Source: Flabesymbios commensalis (lineage: Eukaryota > Annelida > Polychaeta > Terebellida > Flabelligeridae). From it: DNA of 64,000 nt. Below are positions 1 to 12,003 of the stretch, piece after piece. The position numbers and the translations under genes were made by a program. Each line of letters starts with the position of its first letter. The first letter of the stretch is position 1. The stretch is from assembly GCA_964017125.1 (NCBI GenBank), contig OZ024907.1, positions 26,350,476 to 26,414,475 of the forward strand, written 5' to 3'. The notes beneath the pieces were generated by a model. The model ran no database searches. It had not been told where the DNA came from and worked only from the letters and a program-made list of their open reading frames with translations.

Positions 1-1774
1 CCATCTAGCACGGTTTACCAAATATCGCCCATGTGAAAGTGAATAATGGCCGATAGGAGGCCATTTTGAATTTGATCGAGTCAAAATTTTTCAAGATGCA
101 TCCTCTCCTGAAATCTCACATTTTGTTTTATAGTAATGGTCCAGCAATCTAACACGGTTTACCAAATATCAGCAATGTGAAAGTAAATAGTGGCCGATAG
201 GCGGCCATTTTGAATTCGATTGAGTCGAAAGTTTTTAAAAGGCATCCTCTTTCGAAACGTCACATTTTGTTTTATAGTAATGGTCCAGCTATCTAACACG
301 GTTTACCTGATATCAGGCCTATCGAGGTAAATAATGCTGATTGTCAGCCATTTTGAATTCGTAAGTTAAAAATTTTCAGGGTGCATCCTCCCCCGAAAAC
401 TCACACTTTGTTTTATAGTAATCAGGTAATGGTCTAGCCATCTAGCACGGTTTACCAAATATCAGCCATGTGAAAATGAATAATGGCCAAAAAGGCGGCC
501 ATTTTAAATTTGATCAAGTCAAATTTTTTCAAGATGCATCCTCATCTGAAATCTCACATTTCGTTTTATAGTAATGGTCTAGCCATCTATCACAGTTGAC
601 CAAATAACGGCCATGTGAAAGTGAATAATGGCCGATAAGCGGCCCATTTGAATTTTATCGAGTCGAATTTTTTCAAGATGCATCCTCTCCTGAAATCACA
701 CATTTTGTTTTATAGTAATGGTCTAGCCATCTAGCACGGTTAACCAAATAACGGCCATGTGAAAGTGAATAATGACCGATTGGCGGCCATTTTAAACCTG
801 GACGAGTTGAATTTTTTCAAAATGCATCCTCTCCTGAAACCTTACAATTTGTTTTATAGTAATGGTGTAGATATCTTGAGCGGTTTTCATGATATTCCAC
901 AATATCAGGCCTGTCGAGGTGAATAATCGCCGACAGGCGGCCATTTTGAATTTAATCGACTTGAATTTTTTCAAGATGCATCCTCTCCTGAAACCTTACA
1001 ATTTATTTGATATTAATGGTGTAGCTATCTTGAGCGGTTTTCATGATTTTCCGCAATATCAGGCCTGTCGAGGTGAATAATGGCCGATAGGCGGCCATTT
1101 TTAATTTTATCGACTTGAAATTATCGACTTGCATCCTCTCCTGAAACCTCACAATTTGTTTTATAGTAATGGTGTAGCTATCTTGAGCGGTTTTCATGAT
1201 ATTCCGCAAAATCTTTTAGTCGGATTTACCGATGTTATAAATTAGGTCAAAGTGCTGGGTCAACTTCAAGGTCAAGGTCCAAAAACCTGAAAAGGCACAA
1301 CTAGGGACCTTAGAGAACATGTATGTGCAATATGACTGTCATCGGCCCAGTACTTTATGAGATCTGCTCCGGAAACGAAGTGCGCGTCAAAACGTCTAAA
1401 TAGGTCATAGTTCTGAACCAGAAGTAGGTCAAAGTTCAAATACCCCAAAAGGCACAACTAGACCCCCTAGGGGTGTTGTGTGTAAAATTTGAAGACAATC
1501 GGACAAGTACTTTCAGAGATATGCTCCGGAAACGAATTGTTTACGGACGGCCCAACGCCGTAGCATCATCATTTTCTTTTCTGCGACCTTGCGTATTGAA
1601 TTCAGATTAAAAATATTTTAACCTGTCCATTATCCACCTGGAAGTAACCCACATACCAAAAATTGTTATCCTAGCTTATTTTCTTACAAAGTTATAGGCA
1701 AAAGAAGAGGCAAAAAAAAACGGAGGTAGAATCCAAAGCTCCCTCCGTCTCACCTACGGTGACGGCGGGAGCTA
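1..1774 (+). mobile_element. 144-bp tandem-array element with hairpin tail, copy A (left end outside window)
   Basis: About eight diverged monomers of roughly 144 bp run from base 1 to about 1215. Each carries a CTAGCACGGTTTACC-like start, a GGCGGCCATTTTGAA core and a CATTTTGTTTTATAGTAATGG end. A non-repeated tail follows (about 1216-1774), containing AAAGGCACAACTAG twice and ending in a GC-rich hairpin (GCTCCC...CGGGAGC) followed by TAAAAA. Copy B (52130-54267) matches almost base for base from monomer two onward, and copy C (19165-20587) is a diverged relative, so this is a dispersed element rather than a local satellite. Tandem core plus 3' hairpin recalls the HINE/pearl type of non-autonomous Helitron relatives, but I see no diagnostic Helitron terminus, so the class is open. 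No coding capacity. Confidence 0.8.
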
Positions 1775-1880
1775 AAAAGTAGCGTGGTATCGTCCAATGA
1801 TCTCCGTGCACATATACAATAAACCAGCCCCTACTGCGTCTCCCTACCTGGCACGTTTTTAGGGATAATAAGGTACATTA

Positions 1881-2124
1881 GGCCCATTCGAGTGGCTGTT
1901 TCCGTCGTCGACGTTTTTTACGTTTTGTTATATCGTACTCGATTGGCTGTTTGATTTTTTTCCGTCGTCGACGAAACGAGACGGAAAAATTCACCGTCAA
2001 ATTTTTGTTGAATGACCTTTCACCTCTGACCTTTTTGACGAAAAAACGTCGACGACGAAAACAGCCACTCGTGACCTTTTTGACGAAAAAACGTCGACGA
2101 CGAAAACAGCCACTCGAATGGGCC
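1881..2124. mobile_element. foldback MITE (GGCCCATTCGAGTGGCTG termini)
   Basis: The left end GGCCCATTCGAGTGGCTGTT is matched in inverse at the right end (CAGCCACTCGAATGGGCC). The inverted arms continue inward through CGTCGTCGACG blocks. TA abuts both ends, compatible with a TA target duplication. A 45-bp block (GACCTTTTTGACGAAAAAACG and following) is duplicated in tandem in the right half. Non-coding; the superfamily cannot be fixed from the ends alone. Confidence 0.7.
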
Positions 2125-2129
2125 TATTG

Positions 2130-4025
2130 TCTTATTGGCCCAGAATGGAAAAATTTGACTCAGTATTCAGCCTAGTCTTAACTTTTGATGGGTCGACATC
2201 AATTGAAAGTAGCTTTCACAGTCAGTGTCACATGTATGTTTTGTACTGCAAAGCATAGGCCTATATTGAAATGTGGAAAAAACATTGCCTCAATTCTTTT
2301 GAAAACACAAGCAACTTCTAGTACTTATAAATCACGTGTGTTACCGTTAGAACCGGCAATTAACACAGGCTGTCAACTGCGCTCATCAGACTGTCACAAC
2401 GAAAATGGAGGTGTTTAAAAGGTGCTGTCCTTAACATCAAATTCGGCCCAGTTTTCGTTTTTTCTAGTTTTTTTCACCCCTCTTACATACGACTACCCCT
2501 TTGATGCGACTTTGGTTCTCTGGCAGCATGGAAATCGTATCAGAGGGGACTATACTGTACTGTGCAAGCAAAAAAAAATATTTTTTTTTTCACTTTTGTT
2601 TTGTGGTGTCTTCCTATTTGCGCTTTAAATATAGCTAACTGATTTTGTAATATAATGGCTTTTAATATCAAATTTGATGCAGCAGTGTAAGGGTTAATAT
2701 TTCACCATACTTTGTGTTTTCTCCATGTCAAATCGGCGCAATGGAAAAGTTAACTTATATATAAGGGGCATTGCTAAATGTTTCTGTATAACCATGATAA
2801 CCGCGTGCATTGACTCACAATAACCACTGGGCCAACACTAGCCCAGCATTGGGCGGGGCAATGAGTTGCAGGTGATAGCTTATCAATCTGGCTTTCCGTC
2901 TCTGTACAGTTGGATGGATCGATCCTGACTTAAAAATTGATCATTTCATCAAGATTGGCACTAAGGAAGTCTGTAATATATCAATCTTGAACAGCTTGAG
3001 CTGAAAAGAACAAATATATATCTTGAATCCTGATATAATTACAATTTAAATAGATTTAGTTCACAGTCAGAAGTGAGAAGGTGGCGAGTCCTGCGTATTA
3101 CATAATCACAGTTAGCCTGGAGCCGGACGTGTATCATGTGTATACACTGACATACACAGCCACAATTACCAAACACAGTAGCTGCTCACACTACAAGTAA
3201 GTAGATACTGCCTTTCGAGTTTGTAGCAGTATCAGATCACTTACGGAAAGTGGGATGGCCCTTCAGTATATGACTGACCCAGATATTGTGCATGAGATTG
3301 GTCGAGATGACTTTCTCGACCAATGATGAGCCTGAGATCTAGTTCAGCCTCATTGACATTGCACTGTATCAATGTCACGCGTCTGTCGTCCATGTTGAAA
3401 TATCCAGAGATGTGAGTGACCTAGTTGTTGTGTGTGTCATTGGTCAAGGAAGGCCATCTCGTCCAATGGTTTGCCTAAGATGTAGATCAACAGCACTAAG
3501 AATGTTTTTACCACAATATTGGCTGTGGCGCTAGATGCTATAGAGACCAAGGGTTAGATATTCAAAGGCAAGATATATCATTGCAAAACATTGCATCTAT
3601 ATCATAATATATTTGCTCTGGAAAGTAGAACATCTGCCAGCTTCCCCCAGTTTCAGACTCTCATTGTGGCAATTTCTTAATATTATATCGGACTAGTTTG
3701 ATCCCAAGGTAAGCAATGTTCTCAGTAAAATCTATTGGCTATCTACAGGGTATAAACTGATGGCTCAACCCACAGCTCGAAAATTGGAGACCACTAACTG
3801 TCGTAAAATTGACGACGGAAATCCTAATAACTCAGCAAATACAAATATTTATGCTTATTCAGAAACAATGGTTAGTGTGCCTACTATAGTCTATGAACCT
3901 ATGCGTTTTGCCGTATTTGAGAAGATGTGAGTGATAGTCATTTGGGACACACATTATATGGACACAAAAAACAGTGCCCAGAATCCGTTTTGTGAACCAT
4001 ATTAAAACATTTTTTGGAATGAGTT
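2130..4025. other. non-coding stretch, no gene seen
   Basis: AT-rich sequence whose short open frames show no family resemblance or codon structure. A weak relic of the TA-target palindromic MITE may lie near 2827-2872. Nothing else recognisable. Confidence 0.6.
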
Positions 4026-4029
4026 CCAA

Positions 4030-4854
4030 TAATGTGAAAACAGCATAGTTGCATTGTTTGCAGATGCTTGTAAAGCATTTAAACAAATTAGAAGTCAAAT
4101 AAATTGTTGTGATTTTCAAGAAGATATTGATAGCTTTTATTATTGGTCTAAAAAGTGGCTGATGAACTTTAATGTATTAAACTGTCATGTTATTACTATT
4201 ACTACTAATAAATCTCCTGTACTTTTCTGTTATAAGATAAACGGTGTGCCACTTGAACGTGTGACAGGACTATTAGACCTTGGAATTAATGTTGACTCGA
4301 CACTATCTTGAAGTCTGCATATAAAAAAAACTGTCAGCAAAGCTAATAGAGTATGTGGTCTGATAAAACGTACACTGGGATGGCACGCTCCCCAGCAAAC
4401 AAAATCAATGTTATATTGTGCTTTAGCACGTTCAGTACTAGAATATTGTTCACCACGGAGCGGAACAAGTTTCAGTAATGTGCGCCTGGTGGAACGGGTA
4501 CAACGTTTAATGACTAAATACATATGTATTTTTTCTGCTGATAGCTACAAGGAACGACTCTTGAAAATTAAAATGCTACCTTTATCAATGAGACGAGAGC
4601 GAAATGACATAATATTTTTTTGGAAGTGCCTTAATGGAAAATACGAAGTCGATAGTTCAAAATATGTATTTTTTTCAGACAGCATTGACCGTTGTACACG
4701 CAGCTCGACAGATGAAGGATTTCTCATGAAAGTGCCTTTTTGTAAAACTGAGCGTTTTAGAAAGAGCTATTTTAACCACATTGTTTACTTATGGAACTCT
4801 CTACCACAAAATGTCAGAAGAGAAAATTCTGCATGTTTATTTAGATAATTATTT
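4030..4854 (+). mobile_element. LINE reverse transcriptase remnant (CR1/jockey-like), 5'-truncated
   Basis: One frame from about 4054 to 4848 encodes the C-terminal half of a non-LTR reverse transcriptase. Visible are the palm motif LFADACKAF, the downstream block WSKKWLMNFNVLNC, the GLLDLGINVD block, then LARSVLEYCSP, VERVQRLMTKY, LPLSMRRERNDIIFFWKCLNG and finally NHIVYLWNSLPQNVR. The second catalytic Asp of the usual FADD motif is Ala here, and one in-frame TGA stands where the family has Trp (after DSTLS), so the copy is dead. Upstream RT motifs are not readable, consistent with 5' truncation typical of LINEs. The clade is a guess. Confidence 0.85.
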
Positions 4855-4859
4855 TCAGG

Positions 4860-5354
4860 AAACAACGTTATGTTGTTCCATGTTTTTATGTTGTTTTTGC
4901 TCTAATTGTAGGCTACTTTTAAACTGAGTAGCGACATTTTACAACGTGATTTTAAATTTATTTTCAAAAGATTTTTTTATTATTATTAGGTGGATGGCTA
5001 CCAGAAAAGGTATAATTATTACCTGTTTAGCTATTATCCTAGATACCGTATATGCATTTTCAACTTGTGTATATTTTATTATTATATTCTATCGAATATA
5101 TCATTAACAGAAAGGTTACAATTTTATATCTATGCACAAAATATGAATATCAGTATGTATTGAATAAACTCATTATTTCATAGCGCCAATATCTGTCAAC
5201 AATATTATGTTATTTGATATTGGTATTATTATGGTAAATACGAATAATTAGCCAGCAGATATGAGGTAGGCATATTCCCTATGATAAAAACACGACCTAT
5301 CGAGTGAGCTGAATGCGGGGAACACACACTGAGTGAGAATGAGATGTACGTGGA
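4860..5354. other. AT-rich non-coding stretch
   Basis: Possible decayed LINE 3' flank, followed by AT-rich sequence. No coding signal or repeat recognised. Confidence 0.5.
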
Positions 5355-5812
5355 TAATTCCGTTTAAATCTGTCGCAGCGCCCACGTGTTCATCTATTAT
5401 TGAATTACAGTGGCAATGGAATTGTCTGTCAGGATGTCCTTTAGGCGATATTGATAACTAACTAGGGCGTAATGTAATGTGTAAGAATAATCAATGGAGT
5501 GGTAATCACGGGATATCATAGCATAGCAAATAGGAAAGTCTCCACCTTCCACAATTAAACGTTTATTGCCAATGCAATAATGATAGGGCTGTTGGTCATC
5601 TTGGATATGCAAATTAGCTGATTTTTGAACTCAACAAAGGCATGACCGGGGATTCAAAAAAATTCCGTTTTAATCTGCCCACGTTTTCATCTATTTTTGA
5701 AGTGGTAATGGAATTGTCTGTCACAGGGATGTCCGTCCCGCGATATTGATAACCAGCTGAATTAAACACGGGAGAATGATCAATTGAGTGATAATCACGG
5801 GATATCATCATA
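5355..5812. repeat. spaced direct duplication of about 160 bp
   Basis: Bases near 5361-5520 and 5656-5812 are diverged direct copies. Both contain AATTCCGTTT, GGAATTGTCTGTCA, GCGATATTGATAAC and end in TAATCACGGGATATCAT. The copies lie about 295 bp apart with unrelated sequence between them. Non-coding; origin unknown. Confidence 0.7.
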
Positions 5813-5831
5813 TGAGATGATCATAAGCCTT

Positions 5832-5940
5832 CCCGGCAAACACGATACATTGACCCAATGCTGGGTCAATGTTGGGCCGACGTCGGAGACGGCGGGCCAA
5901 CATTGACCCATCATTGGGTCAATGTATCGTGTTTGCTTGG
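5832..5940. mobile_element. palindromic MITE of the CCCAGCAAACACGA family
   Basis: A 109-bp near-perfect palindrome: CCCGGCAAACACGATACATT at the left, AATGTATCGTGTTTGCTTGG at the right, with GACGTCGGAGACGGC at the centre. The outer arm motif GATACATTGACCC is specific to this copy and present in both arms. Non-coding. Confidence 0.85.
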
Positions 5941-5944
5941 TTAC

Positions 5945-7140
5945 AAGTCAGTCAGCTCGGGACGCTGGCACATCACTCTCCCAAGGCCTGAATAATTTTC
6001 ACTCATAAATAGTCTGGTTGTTTGATTAACTAATGTATCACGTGTTTGTTTTCTGTCATAATTATCGTGCTCCACTCTAATAGGTTGACTTACAAAACAA
6101 ACAGACAATTTACCCAGCACCTACACTCGTGCTGATTTGCTTATATAATGGACAATATAATAAATTATAGGCCAACTACACACTTTATCTTTACTGGGCG
6201 TTTGTTCAGATTCCACATGTTTTATACCTTGATACCAAAATGAACAAAAATAGTTGAAACGTTGTTCCCGCTGGAGTAGTATAAACAATGAATGAGAAAT
6301 AATTAACCTCACAATATCATTCAGTCACTTATCAATTGGAGTCACCAATATAAATTAAAGTGAATATTTTAACCATTTGAACGTCAATCACGAATATAAC
6401 TAATAAATAATAAGCATTTCAAATCTGTTTTACTAGCACATCAAATACAAGCTGTGGTGATAATGGGCGAAAATCGTTTTTTACCATGTTCAGTAAACAA
6501 TTATTACAAATTTCGTCAGGAAATAAACAAAAATGATTTTTTTGCGCCGCTTGGCGTTATGGGTCGCGATAGGGAGATAAAATTACCAGCAAGTGAAGAT
6601 TTAAATTAGAACACAGAACATGTGTATAACATTTCTACAATGTTAGACCAACGTTGTCTTGAAGACATTAGCCCGACGAGGTATGTTATACAAATGTGTT
6701 GTTTCCCGGGTATGAATTCGTAAGAGGTAAGGTATAATTTGATTCTGGTGTTTATAATGTCGTTCTGTGAGCTCATCATCACCTTCAAATACCCTATGAA
6801 TTATTTGTTATCACAAGGCAGTCGTGACAGGTAGCGACGATTTACTGGTTAACAAGAGTTGTTCAGCTATCACTAGATCAATGTTGGTACAGCGTCCGTA
6901 CTTAGAGATAATACCATGGCTAAAGTTGTATCGTCCCGCATCTCAGCCCGACCGAGTTGTATTCTCCAGAGGGTGATGGGTTTTGTACATTTCGCCCGAA
7001 CACCGCAGACCCGAATGCCTGTATCTGGTACAATACAAACCTTGCTATGAGATAATGAAGTCTATCATAACCTTGTCAGTCTCTTGTTCTGATAAGACTT
7101 GCATGTGCTGGTGTCCGGAATGAGGATTTTACATTTTGCT
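5945..7140. other. non-coding stretch, no gene seen
   Basis: AT-rich sequence with short unsupported open frames only. No repeat family recognised. Confidence 0.5.
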
Positions 7141-7144
7141 ACAG

Positions 7145-7246
7145 CCCAGCAAGCACGAAACATTGACCCAATGTCGGTTTAATGCGGGCCCAAGATTCTG
7201 GACCAGCAATAAACCAACGTTGGGTCAATGTTTCGATTCTGCTTGG
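7145..7246. mobile_element. palindromic MITE of the CCCAGCAAACACGA family (diverged)
   Basis: CCCAGCAAGCACGAAACATT at the left is matched by AATGTTTCGATTCTGCTTGG at the right. The inner arms GGTTTAATG and ATAAACCAACG are less well paired than in other copies, suggesting an older insertion. Confidence 0.75.
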
Positions 7247-7437
7247 AGGTCAATATTCTTAACAAATTTTGACTCTCGTCTGGTGCGATTTTTTTATCAA
7301 TATAGCAATAATTTGAATGAACCCAGAATAAATAAATGAAACGAGAAACACATTTTGTTTTTCTTCTAAAGCCAGCTGAGGCGGGAACCCAGGTGTAGCC
7401 AGTGGTTATCCATAAAACGCTAAATTAAATGAGTTAT

Positions 7438-7495
7438 ATTTTCACCCACTTGAATTATTTTGTGTCTCGCTACTGCGTGGGTGAGAATTACTCAT
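7438..7495. repeat. relic of the central hairpin of the piggyBac-like MITE family
   Basis: TTTTCACCCACTTGAA, then TGTGTCTCGCTACTGCG and GGGTGAGAATTA resemble the hairpin core seen in the complete elements at 22191 and 32344, but the right arm is damaged and no TTAA ends are visible. Confidence 0.5.
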
Positions 7496-7558
7496 ATTTG
7501 TTTAATTTGAAATCAAACATTTGCAAATCTTGATGTTCAATCATTCAGTACGTTCCCA

Positions 7559-7667
7559 CCCTGCAAACACGGGCAATTCACCCAATGCTGTTTCAATGTT
7601 GGCCCACCGTCTTCGACGCTGGCCCAACATTGAAACAGCATTGGGTGAATGCCCCGTGTTTGCCGGG
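7559..7667. mobile_element. palindromic MITE of the CCCAGCAAACACGA family, bordering the satellite
   Basis: The left arm contains GGGCAATTCACCCAATGCTG and the right arm CAGCATTGGGTGAATGCCCC. These arm sequences differ from all other copies here yet pair with each other. The centre is CCACCGTCTTCGACGCTGG. It lies about 40 bp before the 58-bp satellite begins. Confidence 0.85.
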
Positions 7668-7736
7668 CAATACCAGTGATTTGATCGGCTACCAAAGCGG
7701 ATTAAGAACGCCTATAGTTGTGTTTGGTGGGGTAAC

Positions 7737-9160
7737 GGTTGAAGGGCTCCACAGACAGAACGCGTGCGTCACGCGAGCGTTTTTTTCGTGCGATATGTCA
7801 CGCGATTTAAACGCGTTTTTTAAAACACACAGAACGCGATACAGGACAGAGCGTGGTCACGATTATAGTTGTGTTTGGTGGGGTAAGGGTTAACGCTGCC
7901 AGGACAGAGCATGGTAACGACTATAGTTGTGTTTGGTGGGGTAAGGGTTAACGCTGCCAGGACAGAGCATGGTAACGACTATAGTTGTGTTTGGTGGGGT
8001 AAGGGTTAACGCTGCCAGGACAGAGCATGGTAACGATTATAGTTGTGTTTGGTGGGGTAAGGGTTAACGCTGCCAGGACAGAGCATGGTAACGACTATAG
8101 TTGTGTTTGGTGGGGTAAGGGTTAACGCTGCCAGGACAGAGCATGGTAATGATTATAGTTGTGTTTGGTGGGGTAACGGATGAAGGGCTCCACAGACAGA
8201 ACGCGTGCGTCACGCGAGCGTTTTTTTCGTGCGATATGTCACGCGATTTAAACGCGTTTTTTAAAACACATAGAACGCGATACAGGACAGAGCGTGGTAA
8301 TGACTATAGTTGTGTTTGGTGGGGTAAGGGTTAACGCTGCCAGGACAGAGCATGGTAACGACTATAGTTGTGTTTGGTGGGGTAAGGGTTAACGCTGCCA
8401 GGACAGAGCATGGTAATGATTATAGTTGTGTTTGGTGGGGTAACGGATGAAGGGCTCCACAGACAGAACGCGTGCGTCACGCGAGCGTTTTTTTTCGTGC
8501 GATATGTCACGCGATTTAAACGCGTTTTTTTAAAACACATAGAACGCGATACAGGACAGAGCGTGGTAATGACTATAGTTGTGTTTGGTGGGGTAAGGGT
8601 TAACGCTGCCAGGACAGAGCATGGTAACGACTATAGTTGTGTTTGGTGGGGTAAGGGTTAACGCTGCCAGGACAGAGCATGGTAATGACTATAGTTGTGT
8701 TTGGTGGGATAAGGGTTAACGCTACCAGGACAGAGCATGGTAATGACTATAGTTGTGTTTGGTGGGGTAACGGTTGAAGGGCTCCACAGACAGAACGCGT
8801 GCGTCACGCGAGCGTTTTTTTTCGTGCGATATGTCACGCGATTTAAACGCGTTTTTTAAAACACATAGAACGCGATACAGGACAGAGCGTGGTAATGACT
8901 ATAGTTGTGTTTGGTGGGGTAAGGGTTAACGCTGCCAGGACAGAGCATGGTAACGACTATAGTTGTGTTTGGTGGGGTAAGGGTTAACGCTGCCAGGACA
9001 GAGCATGGTAATGACTATAGTTGTGTTTGGTGGGGTAACGGATGAAGGGCTCCACAGACAGAACGCGTGCGTCACGCGAGCGTTTTTTTTCGTGCGATAT
9101 GTCACGCGATTTAAACGCGTTTTTTAAAACACATAGAACGCGATACAGGACAGAGCGTGG
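7737..9160 (+). repeat. higher-order repeat in the satellite with CG-rich insert
   Basis: Five copies of a longer unit (about 150 bp) are interspersed with 2-5 plain 58-bp monomers; the inserts begin near 7740, 8175, 8445, 8771 and 9040. The extra block starts GGGCTCCACAGACAGAACGC and holds several CACGCG/ACGCGT motifs and short poly-T tracts. The five copies are nearly identical apart from T-run length and an occasional base. The block is absent from the right three-fifths of the array, so it amplified as part of a composite unit at one end. Confidence 0.9.
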
Positions 9161-10612
9161 TAATGACTATAGTTGTGTTTGATGGGGTAAGAGTTAACGC
9201 TGCCAGGACAGAGCGTGGTAACGACTATAGTGTGTTTGGTGGGGTAAGGGTTAACGCTGCCAGGACAGAGCGTGGTAACGACTATAGTTGTGTTTGGTGG
9301 GGTAAGGGTTAACGCTGCCAGGACAGAGCGTGGTAACGACTATAGTGTGTTTGGTGGGGTAAGGGTTAACGCTGCCAGGACAGAGCGTGGTAACGACTAT
9401 AGTTGTGTTTGGTGGGGTAAGGGTTAACGCTGCCAGGACAGAGCGTCGTAACGACTATAGTTGTGTATGGTGGGGTAAGGGTTAACGCTGCCAGGACAGA
9501 GCGTGGTAATGTCTATAGTTGTGTTTGGTGGGGTAAGGGTTAACGCTGCCAGGACAGAGCGTGGTAATGACTATAGTTGTGTTTGGTGGGATAAGGGTTA
9601 ACGCTGCCAGGACAGAGCGTGGTAACGACTATAGTTGTGTTTGGTGGGGTAAGGGTTAACGCTGCCAGGACAGAGCGTGGTAACAACTATAGTGTGTTTG
9701 GTGGGGTAAGGGTTAACGCAGCCAGGACAGAGCGTCGTAACGACTATAGTGTGTTTGGTGGGGTAAGGGTTAACGCTGCCAGGACAGAGCGTCGTAACAA
9801 TTATAGTTGTGAATGGTGGGGTAAGGGTTAACGCTGGCAGGACAGAGCGTGTTAATGACTTTAGTTGTGTATGGTGGGGTAAGTGTTAACGCTGCCAGGA
9901 CAGAGCGTCGTAACGACAATAGTTGTGTATGGTGGGGTAAGGGTTAACGTTGTCAGGACAGAACGTCGTAACGACTATAGTTGTGTTTGGTGGGGTAAGG
10001 GTTAACGTTGTCAGGACAGAACGTCGTAACGACTATAGTTGTGTATGGTGGGGTAAGGGTTAACGTTGTCAGGGCAGAACGTCGTAACGACTATAGTGTG
10101 TTTGGTGGGGTAAGGGTTAACGCTGCCAGGATGTGACAGAGTGTGGTAACGACTATAGTTGTGTATGGTGGGGTAAGGGTTAACGCTGCCAGGACAGAGC
10201 GTGGTAACGACTATAGTTGTGTTTGGTGGGGTAAGGGTTAACGCTGCCAGGACAGAGTGTGGTAACGACTATAGTTGTGTTTGGTGGGGAAAGGGTTAAC
10301 GCTGCCAGGACAGAGCGTGGTAACGACTATAGTTGTGTTTGGTGGGGTAAGGGTTAACGCTGCCAGGATGTGACAGAGCGTCGTAACGACTATAGTTGTG
10401 TTTGGTGGGGTAAGGGTTAACGCTGCCAGGACAGAGCGTGGTAACGACTATAGTTGTGTTTGATGGGGTAAGGGTTCACGCTGCCAGGACAGAGCATGGT
10501 AAAGACTATAGTTGTGTTTGGTGGGGTAAGGGTTAACGCTGCCAGGATGTGACAGAGCGTCATATCGACTATAGTTGTGTTTGGTGGGGTAAGGGTTAAC
10601 GCTGCCAGGACA

Positions 10613-10852
10613 GTAGTAGTAGTAGTAAATAATTGCTTTACGTCACTTTTCGGCACAAAAGGTCTTTTAAGTGACATTATAATACGATAAAAACGTTGTA
10701 GTCAATTAATGAGATGAATGATGTACAGATGATGATGTGAGGGTGGGGTGATAGGGCATGGTGGGTTATTGAGAGCGTTTTCCTTCGCTCGCCCGATAAG
10801 GGGTTCTGGGCATGTCTAGGGGATATACCCCCAGACATGCCCAGATGGGCTG
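10613..10852. mobile_element. insertion interrupting the satellite
   Basis: About 240 bp of non-satellite sequence sits between two satellite monomers, starting with (TAG)n and ending in CCCAGACATGCCCAGATGGG. The right half (GGGTGATAGGGCATGGTGGG, then TTCTGGGCATGTCTAGGGG) recurs at 16293-16373. It contains a hairpin formed by TCTGGGCATGTCTAGGGG and its inverse. Target duplications are not clear. Confidence 0.7.
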
Positions 10853-12003
10853 CCAGGACAGAGCGTGGTAATGACTATAGTTGTGTTTGGTGGGGTAAGG
10901 GTTAACGCTGCCAGGACAGAGCGTCGTAACGACTATAGTTGTGTTTGGTGGGGTAAGGGTTAACGCTGCCAGGATGTGACAGAGCGTGGTAACGACTATA
11001 GTTGTGTTTGGTGGGGTAAGGGTTAACGCTGCCAGGACAGAGCGTCGTAACGATTATAGTTGTGTTTGGTGGGGAGGGGGTTAACGCTGCCAGGACAGAG
11101 CGTGGTAACGACTATAGTTGTGTTTGGTGGGGTAAGGGTTAACGCTGCCAGGACAGAGCGTGGTAACGACTATAGTTGTGTTTAGTGGGGTAAGGGTTAA
11201 CGCTGCCAGGACAGAGCGTGGTATTAAACGACTATAGTTGTGTTTGGTGGGGTAAGGGTTAACGCTGCCAGGACAGAGCGTGGTAACGACTATAGTTGTG
11301 TTTGGTGGGGTAAGGGTTAACGCTGCCAGGACAGAGCGTCGTAACGACTATAGTTGTGTTTGGTGGGGTAAGGGTTTACGCTGCCAGAACAGAGCGTGGT
11401 AACGACTATAGCTGTGTTTGGTGGGGTAAGGGTTAACGCTGCCAGAACAGAGCGTGGTATTAAACGACTATAGCTGTGTTTGGTGGGGTGAGGGTTAACG
11501 CTGCCAGAACAGAGCGTGGTATTAAACAACTATAGTTGTGTTTGGTGGGGTGAGGGTTAACGCTGCCAGAACTGAGCGTGGTATTAAACGACTATAGTTG
11601 TGTTTGGTGGGGTAAGGGTTAACGCTGCCAGGACAGAGCATGGTAACGACTATAGTTGTGTTTGGTGGGGTAAGGGTTAACGCTGCCAGGACAGAGCGTG
11701 GTAACGACTATAGTGTGTTTGGTGGGGTAAGGGTTAACGCTGCCAGGATGTGACAGAGCGTCGTAACGACTATAGTTGTGTTTGGTGTGGTAAGGGTTAA
11801 CGCTGCCAGGACAGATGTGGTAACGACTATAATTGTGTTTGGTGGGGTAAGGGTTAACGCTGCCAGGATGTGACAGAGCGTCGTAACGACTATAGTTGTG
11901 TTTGGTGGGGTAAGGGTTAACGCTGCCAGGACAGAGCGTGGTAATGACTATAGTTGTGTTTAGTGGGGTAAGGGTTAACGCTGCCAGGACAGAGCGTCGT
12001 ACA

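Larger units (their letters stand above)
7705..12003 (+). repeat. 58-bp satellite / tandem array
   Basis: About 65 head-to-tail monomers of 58 bp, with landmarks GACAGAGCATGGTAACGAC, TATAGTTGTGTTTGGTGGGG and TAAGGGTTAACGCTGCCAG. Variants cluster by position: GAGCATGG dominates before about 9150; GAGCGTGG and GAGCGTCG follow; 57-bp monomers missing one T (ATAGTGTG) occur between about 9220 and 10100 and again near 11710; GATGTGACAGAGCG monomers with 6 extra bases appear after about 10130; ATTAAACGAC monomers with 4 extra bases occur at about 11220-11590. Such zoning is what local unequal exchange produces. 58 is not a multiple of 3, so the long open frames here are accidents. The array lies in the inferred intron after GOGAT exon 5. 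Confidence 0.97.

Noticed and set aside
7705-12003. Several open frames of 60-100 codons in the satellite (e.g. repeating VFGGVRVNAARTE text)
   Set aside because: They arise because the 58-bp monomer has few stops; frames change every monomer and no start or splice context exists.
7705-12003. Possible telomere-like motif (TAAGGGTTA) in each satellite monomer
   Set aside because: It occurs once per 58 bp inside a longer unrelated unit, not as consecutive hexamers; no sign of an interstitial telomere.
7705-12003. CRISPR-like array
   Set aside because: Monomers are contiguous tandem repeats with no unique spacers, in a eukaryotic context.
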